DNA of 12,763 nucleotides from an uncultured Caulobacteraceae bacterium (GCA_937967425.1 CALBST010000148.1:1-12763); one strand, 5' to 3'; shown: positions 1-7,181, numbered from the stretch's first letter. Numbers and translations are program-made. The notes: generated by a model not told the origin, from the letters alone.

Positions 1-2
1 TG

Positions 3-1274
3 GCCGATCTGCTCGCGCCGACAATCCGCTACGCCCGCGAAGGCGCGCCGATCCCGCAAACGATTGCGATGTATTGGGCGAACAATCAGCGGCGCTTGGA
101 GGCCGAGTTCGCGGCGGGCCGTTTGCAGGAAATCGCCAACGCGCGCGCCACCTATTTCTGCCAGGAGAATTGCGAAGAGTACCGGCGGATGCCGGACGGG
201 CACGGCCTCTTCCGCAATCCCGATCTCGCTAACACGCTTGAGCAACTCGCCACCGGTGGGCGCGACGCCTATTATCGAGGGCCGATCGCGCGCACGATCG
301 ACAGCTATATGCGGCGCATTGGCGGCTGGCTGCGTTACAGCGATCTAGCAGCGCATCAAGGCGAATGGGTCGATCCGGTCTGCGCGCCGTATCGCGACGT
401 CGAAGTATGCGAGCTGCCGCCGAACTCACAGGGTGTGGTGGCGCTGCAGACGCTGCGCATCCTGGAAGGCTTCAACCTGCGCGAAATGGGCTTCCTTTCG
501 ATCGACTCGCTGCACACCCAGATCGAAGCGACGCGCCTCGCATTTGCCGACCGCGCGCAGTTCTACGGCGATCCGGCCTTCACAGGTTTCGACGTGCGCC
601 GGCTGTTGACGGATGAATACACGGCCGAGCGGCGCGCCATGATCAACATGACCAGCGCGATGCCGCCGCCGCCACACGCCGAGCTGCGCATCGATGGCGA
701 CACGACCTATCTCACGACCGCCGACAGCGACGGCATGATGGTCTCGCTGATCCAATCCAATTATCGCGGCATGGGCTCCGGCCTGGTGCCGGATGGCCTT
801 GGCTTCATGCTGCAAGATCGCGCGGAACTCTTCTCGCTGCAAAGCGGCCACCCGAACGTCTACGCGCCGGGCCGCCGCCCATTTCAGACGATCATTCCAG
901 CTTTCGCGCTGCGCAATGGTCAGCCCTGGCTCTCGTTCGGCGTCATGGGCGGAGACATGCAGCCGCAGGGCCATGTGCAGATCATTGTGAACCTGGTCGA
1001 CTACGGCCTCGATCTGCAGGCCGCAGGCGATGCAGCGCGCTATCGTTTCTATGGCGGCGCAGAGCCGACGGGCGATGAGCCCGATGGCGTGGGTTTTGTG
1101 GCGATGGAGAACGGCATCCCACCGGCGGTCCGCGCCGAGCTTGAGCGGCGCGGTCATCGAATTCGCCCGGCTGATGGTTCGTTCGGCGGCTATCAGGCGA
1201 TCATGCGCCATCCGAACGGCGTCTATGAAGCCGCCACCGAGATGCGGAAGGACGGAACCGCCGGCGGCTACTGA
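3..1274 (+). CDS. Gamma-glutamyltransferase family protein, 3' part
   Basis: The reading frame is open from the left edge, so the N-terminus and any signal peptide lie outside the window. About 423 residues are visible. Family members are N-terminal nucleophile hydrolases that self-cleave into two subunits and transfer or hydrolyse gamma-glutamyl groups, usually in the periplasm. The expected nucleophile is the first Thr of GDTTYL (codon 702-704), the future N-terminus of the small subunit. It is followed by a small-subunit pattern with VSLIQSNYRGMGSG, PGRRPFQTIIPAF and the segment VMGGDMQPQGHVQ, which recalls the YwrD-like branch rather than classical E. coli Ggt. No frameshift is seen. The stop TGA shares one base with the ATG of the next gene, so the two are probably co-transcribed. 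The family is secure. The substrate is not: the protein could be a glutathione hydrolase or act on another gamma-glutamyl or acyl compound. Confidence 0.9.
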   Translation, partial: ADLLAPTIRYAREGAPIPQTIAMYWANNQRRLEAEFAAGRLQEIANARATYFCQENCEEYRRMPDGHGLFRNPDLANTLEQLATGGRDAYYRGPIARTIDSYMRRIGGWLRYSDLAAHQGEWVDPVCAPYRDVEVCELPPNSQGVVALQTLRILEGFNLREMGFLSIDSLHTQIEATRLAFADRAQFYGDPAFTGFDVRRLLTDEYTAERRAMINMTSAMPPPPHAELRIDGDTTYLTTADSDGMMVSLIQSNYRGMGSGLVPDGLGFMLQDRAELFSLQSGHPNVYAPGRRPFQTIIPAFALRNGQPWLSFGVMGGDMQPQGHVQIIVNLVDYGLDLQAAGDAARYRFYGGAEPTGDEPDGVGFVAMENGIPPAVRAELERRGHRIRPADGSFGGYQAIMRHPNGVYEAATEMRKDGTAGGY

Positions 1275-2092
1275 TGCGCCCGCTCCTCTTCGCCGCGTTG
1301 CTATCGCTCGCCGCCTGCGGGCCGCAGATCGGCGAGCTGGAGCGTGGTGAAGAGGGCCGCGTTGTGCGTGTGTTCGCGGGTGACACGCTGCTGCTCGAAG
1401 ACGGCACGCGCGTTTTCCTGGCCGAAATCGATGCACCCAGCGGCGACGCGCCGTACGCGGCGCAATCACAAGGCGAACTCGAGGCGCTAGCGCTGCACCG
1501 TGACGTTCTGCTCACTTATGGCGGCGAACGGCGTTGGGTTGGGCGCCAGCGCGAAGGCGAGGACGCGCCGCGCGAAGCCGCGATCGCGCATGTGTTCGTC
1601 AAAAGCGAAGGCGGGCGTTGGTTTTGGCTGCAGCACGAGCTCGTATCGCGCGGCGCTGCCTTTGTGCGGGCGCGGCCGAACAACCACGCGCGAACGCCAG
1701 AATTACTCGCACTCGAACGGCGGGCGCGCACGGCAGAGCGCGGCATGTGGGCCCAGCGCGCCTACCGCCCGCTCAACGTCCGCGCTGCATCCGCTGCGGC
1801 GATCGAGGCCAACACGAATTGCCTCCGCGGCGATGCGCCGTTCCGGATCATGGAAGGCCGCATTGCTGACGTACGCGTATTCGAGCGCCGTGCGTCATTG
1901 CGGATGGAAGGCGCAAACGAACCGCCCTTTTCGCTTGTCGTGTTCGGTGAAAACTTCCACGCCTGGGATGGGCCGCCGCTCGCCTCACTGACCGGCGCGC
2001 GCGTGCGCGCACGCGGCCCGCTCGGCGTTTATCGCGAAGAACCACAGCTCTGCCTGGAGCACTCAAGCCAGCTGGAAGTCCTCACGGATTAG
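1274..2092 (+). CDS. SNase-like (thermonuclease-fold) lipoprotein
   Basis: A 272-residue protein. It starts with a short lipoprotein signal ending in the lipobox LAAC with Cys15, so the mature protein is probably membrane-anchored in the periplasm or outer membrane. Residues about 28-160 match the staphylococcal nuclease (SNase) fold: VFAGDT (GDT at 36-38), then IDAP at 52-55, and a C-terminal AERGMWA. Residues about 185-270 form a second, probably beta-rich domain starting FRIMEGRIADV, an extension that I recall from other alphaproteobacterial thermonuclease-family proteins. In my alignment by eye, the SNase catalytic Arg35 and Glu43 correspond to Phe48 and Ser56. The calcium-binding aspartates (Asp37, Asp53) are kept, so activity is doubtful. 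ATG overlaps the stop of the preceding gene by one base. The stop TAG interlocks with the stop of the converging sigma-factor gene. Confidence 0.82.
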   Translation: MRPLLFAALLSLAACGPQIGELERGEEGRVVRVFAGDTLLLEDGTRVFLAEIDAPSGDAPYAAQSQGELEALALHRDVLLTYGGERRWVGRQREGEDAPREAAIAHVFVKSEGGRWFWLQHELVSRGAAFVRARPNNHARTPELLALERRARTAERGMWAQRAYRPLNVRAASAAAIEANTNCLRGDAPFRIMEGRIADVRVFERRASLRMEGANEPPFSLVVFGENFHAWDGPPLASLTGARVRARGPLGVYREEPQLCLEHSSQLEVLTD

Positions 2093-2973
2093 CCAACATA
2101 CCCCGCAGCCACCGGATCGCCGACGCGCGCTATAAGGGCGCGGCGGAGCTTCTCTAACGCGTTGCCCTCGATCTGGCGGACGCGCTCTTTGGAGATGCCA
2201 AGCCGCTCCCCCAACGCCTCCAGCGTCATCGCGTCTTCTTCAAGCCTTCGCTCTTGAATGATCAGCCGCTCACGATCTGAGAGTTCGCGCATCACGTCAT
2301 GCACAAGCTCGGCGCGCGCGACATCGTCATGGGCGATCATGACGTCCGTCTCAGGTCCAGCGGCGTCATCGGCGAGCAAATCCTGCCACTCGCCGTCGCC
2401 CTCGTCGGTCAGCGGTGCGTTTAGAGAGCGGTCCGGCGCGGAAAGCCGCGCCGCCATCGATTGAACATCCTGCTCCGACACGCGCAGCGCTTTCGCGACC
2501 TTCGACGTCGCTTCCGGGCTCATCACCGCGTCGCCGACATCGCCGATGCGCGCGCGCAGACGGCGCAGATTGAAGAAGAGCGCCTTCTGCGCCGAGGTCG
2601 TCCCGGTGCGAACGATCGACCAATTGCGCAGAACGAAATCCTGCATCGCGGATCGAATCCACCACGACGCATAGGTCGAGAACCGCACCTCGCGATCCGG
2701 CTCAAAGCGCATCGCCGCCTGCATCAAGCCAACATTGCCCTCCTGCACCAGATCCGACAGCGGCAAGCCGTAATGGCGAAAGCGCGACGCCATGGCGACG
2801 ACCAGGCGCATGTAAGCCATCGTCAACTCGTGCAGCGCGTGCTCATCACGCTCGTCACGCCATCGGCGCGCCAGCTCCCGCTCATGATCAGCAGCAAGCA
2901 TCGGCGTCTTCATCGCTGCGCGCAGGAAGCGCTGGGCGCCGCGTTGAAGTTCGGAGGTTTCGGAAAGCGCCAT
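2089..2973 (-). CDS. rpoH: RpoH2-type sigma-32 family RNA polymerase sigma factor
   Basis: A 294-residue group 3 sigma factor that would direct RNA polymerase to stress-response promoters. Region 2 spans about residues 49-118, with QEGNVGLMQAAMRFEP and RFSTYASWWIR. The RpoH box QKALFFNLRR is at 129-138. Region 4, with its helix-turn-helix LGERLGISKERVRQIE, lies near 254-269. The text FSTYASWWIRSAMQDFVLRNWSIVRTGTTSAQKALFFN is split here across motifs; it resembles RpoH2 (RpoHII) of Sinorhizobium and Rhodobacter more than heat-shock RpoH1, judged from memory. RpoH2 proteins serve photo-oxidative or general stress responses downstream of an ECF sigma factor. The ATG at 2973 was chosen over an upstream in-frame ATG at 3090, because the 39-residue extension has no family resemblance and would run back into the cdnL terminator. 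No good Shine-Dalgarno sequence precedes this ATG (GGAG lies 13 bases away), which fits a leaderless mRNA. Confidence 0.88.
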   Translation of the reverse strand: MALSETSELQRGAQRFLRAAMKTPMLAADHERELARRWRDERDEHALHELTMAYMRLVVAMASRFRHYGLPLSDLVQEGNVGLMQAAMRFEPDREVRFSTYASWWIRSAMQDFVLRNWSIVRTGTTSAQKALFFNLRRLRARIGDVGDAVMSPEATSKVAKALRVSEQDVQSMAARLSAPDRSLNAPLTDEGDGEWQDLLADDAAGPETDVMIAHDDVARAELVHDVMRELSDRERLIIQERRLEEDAMTLEALGERLGISKERVRQIEGNALEKLRRALIARVGDPVAAGYVG

Positions 2974-2978
2974 ATCTA

Positions 2979-3007
2979 AGTGTACGCTCCAGCTGGTGAC
3001 AGGATCA
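2979..3007 (-). promoter_or_regulatory. Candidate ECF-type promoter of the rpoH2-like gene
   Basis: On the minus strand TGATCC (3007-3002) is followed after 17 bases by TACACT (2984-2979). TGATC is the -35 element I recall for RpoE/ChrR-type ECF promoters in Rhodobacter, where rpoHII is itself an RpoE target. The predicted transcription start falls within a base or two of the ATG at 2973. This is inference from a short match; a chance occurrence is possible. Confidence 0.35.
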
Positions 3008-3070
3008 CACGCGCGGCGCGCTTGGCGCGACGTGTTCAGATCACGAACGCTTGAGCAGGCGGTTTGGCGC

Positions 3071-3101
3071 CAAAGAAAAAGGCCGGGCATGCAGCCCGGC
3101 C
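3071..3101 (-). terminator. Intrinsic terminator of the cdnL transcript
   Basis: A perfect 8-bp GC stem, GGCCGGGC (3081-3088) and GCCCGGCC (3094-3101), encloses a 5-base loop. Read on the minus strand it is followed directly by TTTTTCTTTG (3080-3071). It lies about 25 bases after the cdnL stop codon. The other strand has no comparable T run, so it should act in the minus direction, insulating the rpoH2-like gene from cdnL read-through. Confidence 0.9.
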
Positions 3102-3125
3102 TTCTCCGTAGTCAGTTTGGGCCGA

Positions 3126-3653
3126 TTAGGCGGCGGCTTGCGCCTGCTTCTTCGAGGCCAGCGAGGCGGTCAGCTTGGCGACCGCGTCATCGCGGGTGAC
3201 CTTTTCCACGGCCGCGAGTTCGCGGGCCATCCGGTCCAGCGCGCTCTCATAGAGTTGGCGCTCGGAATAGGATTGCTCCGGCTGGTCGCTGGCGCGGTGA
3301 AGATCGCGGACCACTTCGGCGATCGAGACGAGGTCGCCAGAATTGATCTTCTGCTCGTATTCCTGAGCGCGGCGGCTCCACATCGTGCGCTTGATGCGGG
3401 CGCGGCCCTGCAGGGTCTTCATCGCCTGATCGACAACTTCGCTCGAAGCGAGCGCTCGCATACCGCATGAACGCGCCTTCGTGGTCGGCACGCGCAGGGT
3501 CATCTTGTCCTGCTCGAACGAGATCACGAACACGTCCAGGGCGATGCCGGCCACCGATTGCTGCTCGACGCCCATCACACGGCCAACGCCGTGGGCCGGA
3601 TAGACGATGTGGTCACCCGGGCGGAAAGCAATCGACGGTTGGGCGGTCTGCAT
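3126..3653 (-). CDS. cdnL: CdnL/CarD family RNA polymerase-binding regulator
   Basis: A 175-residue CarD_CdnL_TRCF family protein. Such proteins bind the RNA polymerase beta subunit through an N-terminal Tudor-like domain and stabilise the open complex at housekeeping promoters, including rRNA promoters, through a helical C-terminal domain. Residues about 8-65 carry FRPGDHIVYPAHGVGRV and the following strands. The helical part begins near residue 70 and includes Trp92 in RTMWSRRAQEYEQK, the position expected for the conserved tryptophan that contacts the upstream edge of the bubble. The protein ends in Ala-Ala-Ala, reminiscent of the ClpXP-recognised end of Caulobacter CdnL. The ATG at 3653 was chosen because a GGAG lies 9 bases upstream and homology starts here; the frame stays open to 3839 but that extension looks non-coding. 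It is followed by a strong terminator. Confidence 0.92.
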   Translation of the reverse strand: MQTAQPSIAFRPGDHIVYPAHGVGRVMGVEQQSVAGIALDVFVISFEQDKMTLRVPTTKARSCGMRALASSEVVDQAMKTLQGRARIKRTMWSRRAQEYEQKINSGDLVSIAEVVRDLHRASDQPEQSYSERQLYESALDRMARELAAVEKVTRDDAVAKLTASLASKKQAQAAA

Positions 3654-3662
3654 ATTCGGATA

Positions 3663-3667
3663 CTCCG
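3663..3667 (-). promoter_or_regulatory. Shine-Dalgarno fixing the cdnL start
   Basis: On the minus strand CGGAG lies 9 bases before the ATG at 3653. It supports this start over the in-frame ATG at 3839. Confidence 0.6.
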
Positions 3668-3796
3668 TGTCCCACAGGTTGTTCTTCGGACAACTGGCGT
3701 CTTTCCGTCGCGTCACAACCACCCGCACAAGGCAAAAAGACCCGTTAGGCCCGTTTTTGACCCCGTGTTCCCCTAAACCGAGCGGAATTATCGCGT

Positions 3797-3810
3797 TTGG
3801 ATCGATCCAA
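3797..3810. repeat. Perfect 14-bp palindrome in the cdnL leader
   Basis: TTGGATCGATCCAA reads the same on both strands with no spacer. It lies in the non-coding stretch between fdxA and cdnL, about 30-45 bases downstream of the predicted cdnL transcription start. It could be a dimeric regulator site or an RNA hairpin foot, but chance cannot be excluded. Confidence 0.5.
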
Positions 3811-3840
3811 TTGCCAGGAACGCGCACGCGCGCTCCCATT

Positions 3841-3860
3841 TGTGAAACATGTATATCACA
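3841..3860. promoter_or_regulatory. Candidate operator overlapping the cdnL -10
   Basis: The arms TGTGA (3841-3845) and TCACA (3856-3860) are perfect inverted repeats separated by 10 bases, with a central ACATGT palindrome offset by one base. The arms match CRP/FNR-type half-sites, but the spacing is 10 rather than 6, so I do not assign it to that family. It covers the predicted -10 element of cdnL. Confidence 0.3.
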
Positions 3861-3878
3861 GTTTTCGGTGATTTTAAA
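3850..3878 (-). promoter_or_regulatory. Candidate cdnL promoter
   Basis: Minus-strand TTTAAA (3878-3873), then 17 bases, then TATACA (3855-3850). It sits just after fdxA in an AT-rich pocket of a GC-rich region. It predicts a start near 3843 and a leader of about 190 nt before cdnL, so cdnL could be expressed apart from the helicase operon. Confidence 0.4.
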
Positions 3879-3897
3879 GCGGGGCAGCCGGAGAAGC

Positions 3898-4239
3898 TCA
3901 GTCGCCGCTCCCGGGCTCCGGACTGAAGTATTTCTCGAATTTACCCTTCTCGTCCTTGAAGGTGTCGGCGTCTGCCGGCGCGGTTCCTTTGACGGTAATG
4001 TTCGGCCAGACCTTCGAGAACTCGGTGTTGACCTTCAGCCACTTGCCGTCCGGCTCATCTTGGCTGTCAGGCTTGATCGCATCGACCGGGCATTCCGGTT
4101 CGCAGACACCGCAATCGATGCACTCGTCGGGATGGATGACGAGGAAGTTCTCGCCCTCGTAGAAGCAATCGACCGGGCAGACTTCGACGCAGTCCATGTA
4201 TTTGCAGCGCACGCACGCGTCGGTGACGATGTAGGTCAT
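3898..4239 (-). CDS. fdxA: Seven-iron ferredoxin FdxA
   Basis: A 113-residue bacterial ferredoxin with one [3Fe-4S] and one [4Fe-4S] cluster, a small cytoplasmic electron carrier. By comparison with Azotobacter ferredoxin I, Cys9, Cys17 and Cys50 would bind the 3Fe cluster. Cys21, Cys40, Cys43 and Cys46 would bind the 4Fe cluster, and Cys12 and Cys25 are the usual free cysteines. Conserved stretches are [18 protein letters not shown] and [13 protein letters not shown]. The C-terminal tail (residues 60-113) has the usual length, with VWPNIT. The start at 4239 is set by the family N-terminus MTYIVTDAC; the frame continues upstream to 4350 with a spurious arginine-rich extension. It follows the S4-protein gene by 49 bases on the same strand. 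Its redox partner is unknown. Confidence 0.95.
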   Translation of the reverse strand: MTYIVTDACVRCKYMDCVEVCPVDCFYEGENFLVIHPDECIDCGVCEPECPVDAIKPDSQDEPDGKWLKVNTEFSKVWPNITVKGTAPADADTFKDEKGKFEKYFSPEPGSGD

Positions 4240-4288
4240 TGGTCCAAGTTCCGCTTGAGCGCTGAAATGACGAGAGCGGCCGCGAACG

Positions 4289-4576
4289 TCAAGCGAACGC
4301 CTCTGCGTCAAGTTCGCTGTAGAGCGCCCGCGCCTCCGCCGCCGGCCCACGCCGGGCGCCGAGCGCCTCCACTTTTATCGCTACGAGCTTGCCGCGTTGC
4401 GCGAACAGCAGCGCATCGCCAGCCGCCACCTCCACAGAGGGCTTTTCCAACCGGCGCGGCACGCCGTCATGGACAAGACGAACGCCGCCTTCCGAGACGA
4501 GCCGAGACGCCGCAGCCCGCGTCTTCACGAAACGCGCGCGAAAAAGCCAGACATCGATGCGTTGCCGCTCGCTCAA
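4289..4576 (-). CDS. S4-domain RNA-binding protein (HslR-like)
   Basis: A 95-residue protein made up mainly of one S4 RNA-binding domain (about residues 5-52), with [18 protein letters not shown], then GGVRLVHDG, and a closing [11 protein letters not shown] strand. The family includes Hsp15/HslR, which binds stalled 50S-nascent chain complexes in E. coli; equivalence here is inferred only from the domain. No ATG fits. The start chosen is TTG at 4576-4574, which overlaps the helicase stop as TTGA and has a GGGGCGGA Shine-Dalgarno-like stretch ending 5 bases upstream. This indicates translational coupling to the helicase. The frame stays open up to 5005, but that is antisense-like filler inside the helicase gene. 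Confidence 0.85.
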   Translation of the reverse strand: MSERQRIDVWLFRARFVKTRAAASRLVSEGGVRLVHDGVPRRLEKPSVEVAAGDALLFAQRGKLVAIKVEALGARRGPAAEARALYSELDAEAFA

Positions 4577-7083
4577 GACGGTCCGCCCCGGCGCCGCCGC
4601 GGCGGCGCATTGGTCGGCGGCAAAAGATTGGCGAGCGCGGAGAATGCATTGTCTGTGGGCGCGCTTGCCTTGCCCTTGCGGCGCGGCCCGGCGCGGCGCC
4701 AACGCTTCGGGGCCCCCTCTTCGCCGGGCGCTTGGCGATAACCCAGCGCATGCAGCACGCCGGCGAGATCGCGCACTGGGCGGCCGATCAAGCGCGCAAG
4801 CGCAGCGTCGTTTGGCGGCGCCTCGCTCTCGATCGCCTCCGCAAGCTTTTCCACCAGGTCGAGCCGCACGGCGATGTGTCCGCAGGCGCGATAGCCGGCC
4901 GCGGCGCACTCGCCCCATTCCCGCTTGTGGTCGAGCGGCGCGGAGAGCGCGCCTGGCCGCGCAAGAAACAGTGATTGCCCAGCGTTGGGGTGCGCAGCGC
5001 GCCAAAGCAGCGCCAGCGTGTGCGCAGCGCGCGGCTTCACCAGCGCGGGCAGGAACACGGTGTGGCGGCCAATGCGGACGCCGTAGCGGCGGAGTGCGTT
5101 GCAGGCGGCCTCGCTCATGTGGTCCAGATCACCCGCGGAGCGATCGAGCGCGCCAGCATTTTCAATCAAGCGAAACGCCAGCCCCCGCGCGTCCGGCGGC
5201 AAGCGCCCCTCGCGCCAGGCATTCTCCAACGCCAGCAGCGGACGCAGATCATGCGCCACAAGCTGCGCCAACCAAAGCTCCAGCCGTTCGCGGGCGGCGT
5301 TGCGTTCAAGGTCAGAGGCCTGTTCGGCGCCGATCAATTCGAGCCTCGGCTTCAGCACAGGCGCGCCCTGCGCGAGCTTGGCCACCGCCGCGCGGCCAAC
5401 ATGGATGCGGCCATCGCGGCCGAGTGTGATCTCTTCGTCCGGCGCGCGCGCGATCTGAGCCAATCGGCGCGACACCTCCGGCCGCAACGCCCGAAGCGCG
5501 GCGTTGCGCACAGCCTTGCCTTCGAGGCCAGACGACGTCCGCGGATCGGGCTTGAATTCCAACCCATCCAGCTGACCAACAAAATGGCCTTCGACCGAGA
5601 CCTCGCCGTCCTCGGTAATCCCCGCCAGCAGAGCATCTTCGCGCTTCAGCCCCTTAAGCAGCGCGCTAGTGCGGCGATCGATAAAGCGCTGCGTAAGCGC
5701 TTCGTGCAGCGCATCAGAGAGCTTGTCTTCGACTTCGCGGGTCTTGGCGCGCCAATCCTCCGCATCTTCCAACCAGTCGGCGCGGCTGGCGGCGTATGTC
5801 CACGTCCGGATGTGGGCGAGCCGCGACTGCAGCACATCGAGATCGCCGGCGGTGCGATCCAGCTTCTCAATCTCGGCGCTCACCCAAGAGCTCGGGACGC
5901 GGCCTTTCGGCGTCACGATGTGGCCGGCAATGCGGAGCGCCAGCTGAATGTGCTCGTCCTTCGAAAGCTTGCGGAAGTCCGGCAGCTGGCAGGCTTCCCA
6001 GACCCGACGCACATGGTCGGGCGTTCGCACGCGATCCATCAGATCGGCATCGTCCAGCGCCCGCCGCAGCACCAATTCGTCATCGGCGCCGCGCACCCGC
6101 AACAGGCCATTGCGGTTCGGCGGCGTTTCCAGCGAAGCGACGAGCGCCTCAAGGCTGTTGAATTTCAGCTCGGAACTGCGCCACTGCACAGCCTCGATTG
6201 TCTCGAACTCATGCGCCTCGACCCGTTCGACGATCTCTTCGTCAAACGGCTCGCACTCACCTGTTTCGCCGAACTGGCCGTCACGCGTGAAGCGGCCGGC
6301 GCGCCCGGCGATCTGGGCGATTTCGTCGGGCCGGAGGTCACGCCAGGAATGGCCGTCGAACTTGCGCCGCGAGGCAAAGGCGACGTGATCGACGTCCATG
6401 TTGAGGCCCATGCCGATCGCGTCGGTGGCGACGAGAAAATCCACCTCCCCGCTCTGATAGAGATCGACTTGCGCATTGCGTGTGCGCGGGCTGAGCGCGC
6501 CCATGACCACCGCCGCGCCGCCACGATGGCGGCGGAGCAATTCGGCGATGGCGTAGACCTCATCCGCCGAGAATGCGACCACAGCCGAACGCTTCGGCAG
6601 TTTGGTGATCTTTTTCGGCCCGCCATACGCCAGCGTCGACATCCGTTCGCGGTGGGTGACCTCCGCGTCCGGCAGCAGCTTTCTGATCATCGGCCGCATG
6701 GTGTCGGCGCCCAAGAGCATCGTCTCGCCGAAGCCACGCGCGTTGAGCATGCGCTCGGTGAAGACGTGGCCGCGATCGAGATCGCGGGCGACCTGGATTT
6801 CATCGATAGCGACGAACTCGACCGCCTTATCGAGTGGCATAGCTTCGACGGTGCAGACGAAGTAGCGCGCGGTTTCCGGGACGATCTTCTCTTCGCCGGT
6901 GATCAAAGCCGCCAGCGCCTCGCCCTTGGCGGCGACCACGCGGTCATAGACCTCCCGCGCCAGCAGCCGCAGGGGCAAGCCGATCATGCCGCTGGCGTGA
7001 CCGAGCATCCGCTCGATCGCGAGATAGGTTTTGCCGGTGTTGGTTGGTCCCAGGACGGCCTTGGTCCTGGCGCGCGCAGTCAT
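4573..7083 (-). CDS. SUV3-like superfamily 2 RNA helicase
   Basis: An 836-residue ATP-dependent helicase. Motifs in order: Walker A GPTNTGKT (residues 12-19); DEIQ at 94-97, the motif II form typical of SUV3/DHX-like enzymes; ATDAIGMGLN at 219-228 (motif V); and QIAGRAGR at 257-264 (motif VI). The first 330 residues form the two RecA-like lobes. The rest is a long, mainly helical region, and the last 40 residues are a basic, proline-rich, probably disordered tail. Mitochondrial SUV3 unwinds RNA for polynucleotide phosphorylase; the bacterial role is not settled. It overlaps the S4-domain gene (TTGA), a pairing I recall from other alphaproteobacteria that suggests a shared role in RNA or ribosome metabolism. 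No clear Shine-Dalgarno precedes the ATG at 7083, but the motif spacing fits this start. Confidence 0.92.
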   Translation of the reverse strand: MTARARTKAVLGPTNTGKTYLAIERMLGHASGMIGLPLRLLAREVYDRVVAAKGEALAALITGEEKIVPETARYFVCTVEAMPLDKAVEFVAIDEIQVARDLDRGHVFTERMLNARGFGETMLLGADTMRPMIRKLLPDAEVTHRERMSTLAYGGPKKITKLPKRSAVVAFSADEVYAIAELLRRHRGGAAVVMGALSPRTRNAQVDLYQSGEVDFLVATDAIGMGLNMDVDHVAFASRRKFDGHSWRDLRPDEIAQIAGRAGRFTRDGQFGETGECEPFDEEIVERVEAHEFETIEAVQWRSSELKFNSLEALVASLETPPNRNGLLRVRGADDELVLRRALDDADLMDRVRTPDHVRRVWEACQLPDFRKLSKDEHIQLALRIAGHIVTPKGRVPSSWVSAEIEKLDRTAGDLDVLQSRLAHIRTWTYAASRADWLEDAEDWRAKTREVEDKLSDALHEALTQRFIDRRTSALLKGLKREDALLAGITEDGEVSVEGHFVGQLDGLEFKPDPRTSSGLEGKAVRNAALRALRPEVSRRLAQIARAPDEEITLGRDGRIHVGRAAVAKLAQGAPVLKPRLELIGAEQASDLERNAARERLELWLAQLVAHDLRPLLALENAWREGRLPPDARGLAFRLIENAGALDRSAGDLDHMSEAACNALRRYGVRIGRHTVFLPALVKPRAAHTLALLWRAAHPNAGQSLFLARPGALSAPLDHKREWGECAAAGYRACGHIAVRLDLVEKLAEAIESEAPPNDAALARLIGRPVRDLAGVLHALGYRQAPGEEGAPKRWRRAGPRRKGKASAPTDNAFSALANLLPPTNAPPRRRRGGPS

Positions 7084-7149
7084 GCAGCGACGATGGGTCC
7101 CGGCGATGGCGAATTCAAGCCGAAGCCTCTCCGGAACAACGCTCGGGCA

Positions 7150-7155
7150 ATATTA
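7150..7155 (-). promoter_or_regulatory. Possible -10 element for the helicase operon
   Basis: The minus strand reads TAATAT, about 65 bases upstream of the helicase ATG. No convincing -35 element is found at 16-18 bases. The long hairpin at 7182-7225 lies just upstream of where a -35 would sit, so activator or repressor control is possible. Confidence 0.25.
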
Positions 7156-7181
7156 CCTAGAGTTGTTCGAAAAGAAGAGAA

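Noticed and set aside
426..1469. A 347-codon minus-strand frame opposite the gamma-glutamyltransferase gene.
   Set aside because: It crosses two well-supported plus-strand genes and looks like low-complexity antisense.
2974..3090. A 39-residue N-terminal extension of the sigma factor.
   Set aside because: It begins inside the cdnL terminator hairpin and has no similarity to sigma factors.
3071..3101. The terminator hairpin acting on the plus strand.
   Set aside because: The plus strand has only TTCTCC after the stem, and no plus-strand gene ends nearby.
3654..3839. An N-terminal extension of CdnL from the ATG at 3839.
   Set aside because: The extension has no resemblance to CarD proteins, contains the palindrome and leader region, and the ATG at 3653 has a good Shine-Dalgarno.
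3841..3860. A CRP or FNR binding site.
   Set aside because: The half-sites match, but the spacer is 10 bases instead of 6 (or the FNR 4), so I list it only as an unassigned operator candidate.
3607..4974. A 455-codon plus-strand frame over cdnL, fdxA and the S4 gene.
   Set aside because: It is antisense to three conserved genes and is basic, proline-rich filler.
4577..5005. A longer start for the S4-domain protein at 5005.
   Set aside because: The added sequence is antisense-like arginine/alanine repeats inside the helicase gene; the S4 domain begins right after the TTG.
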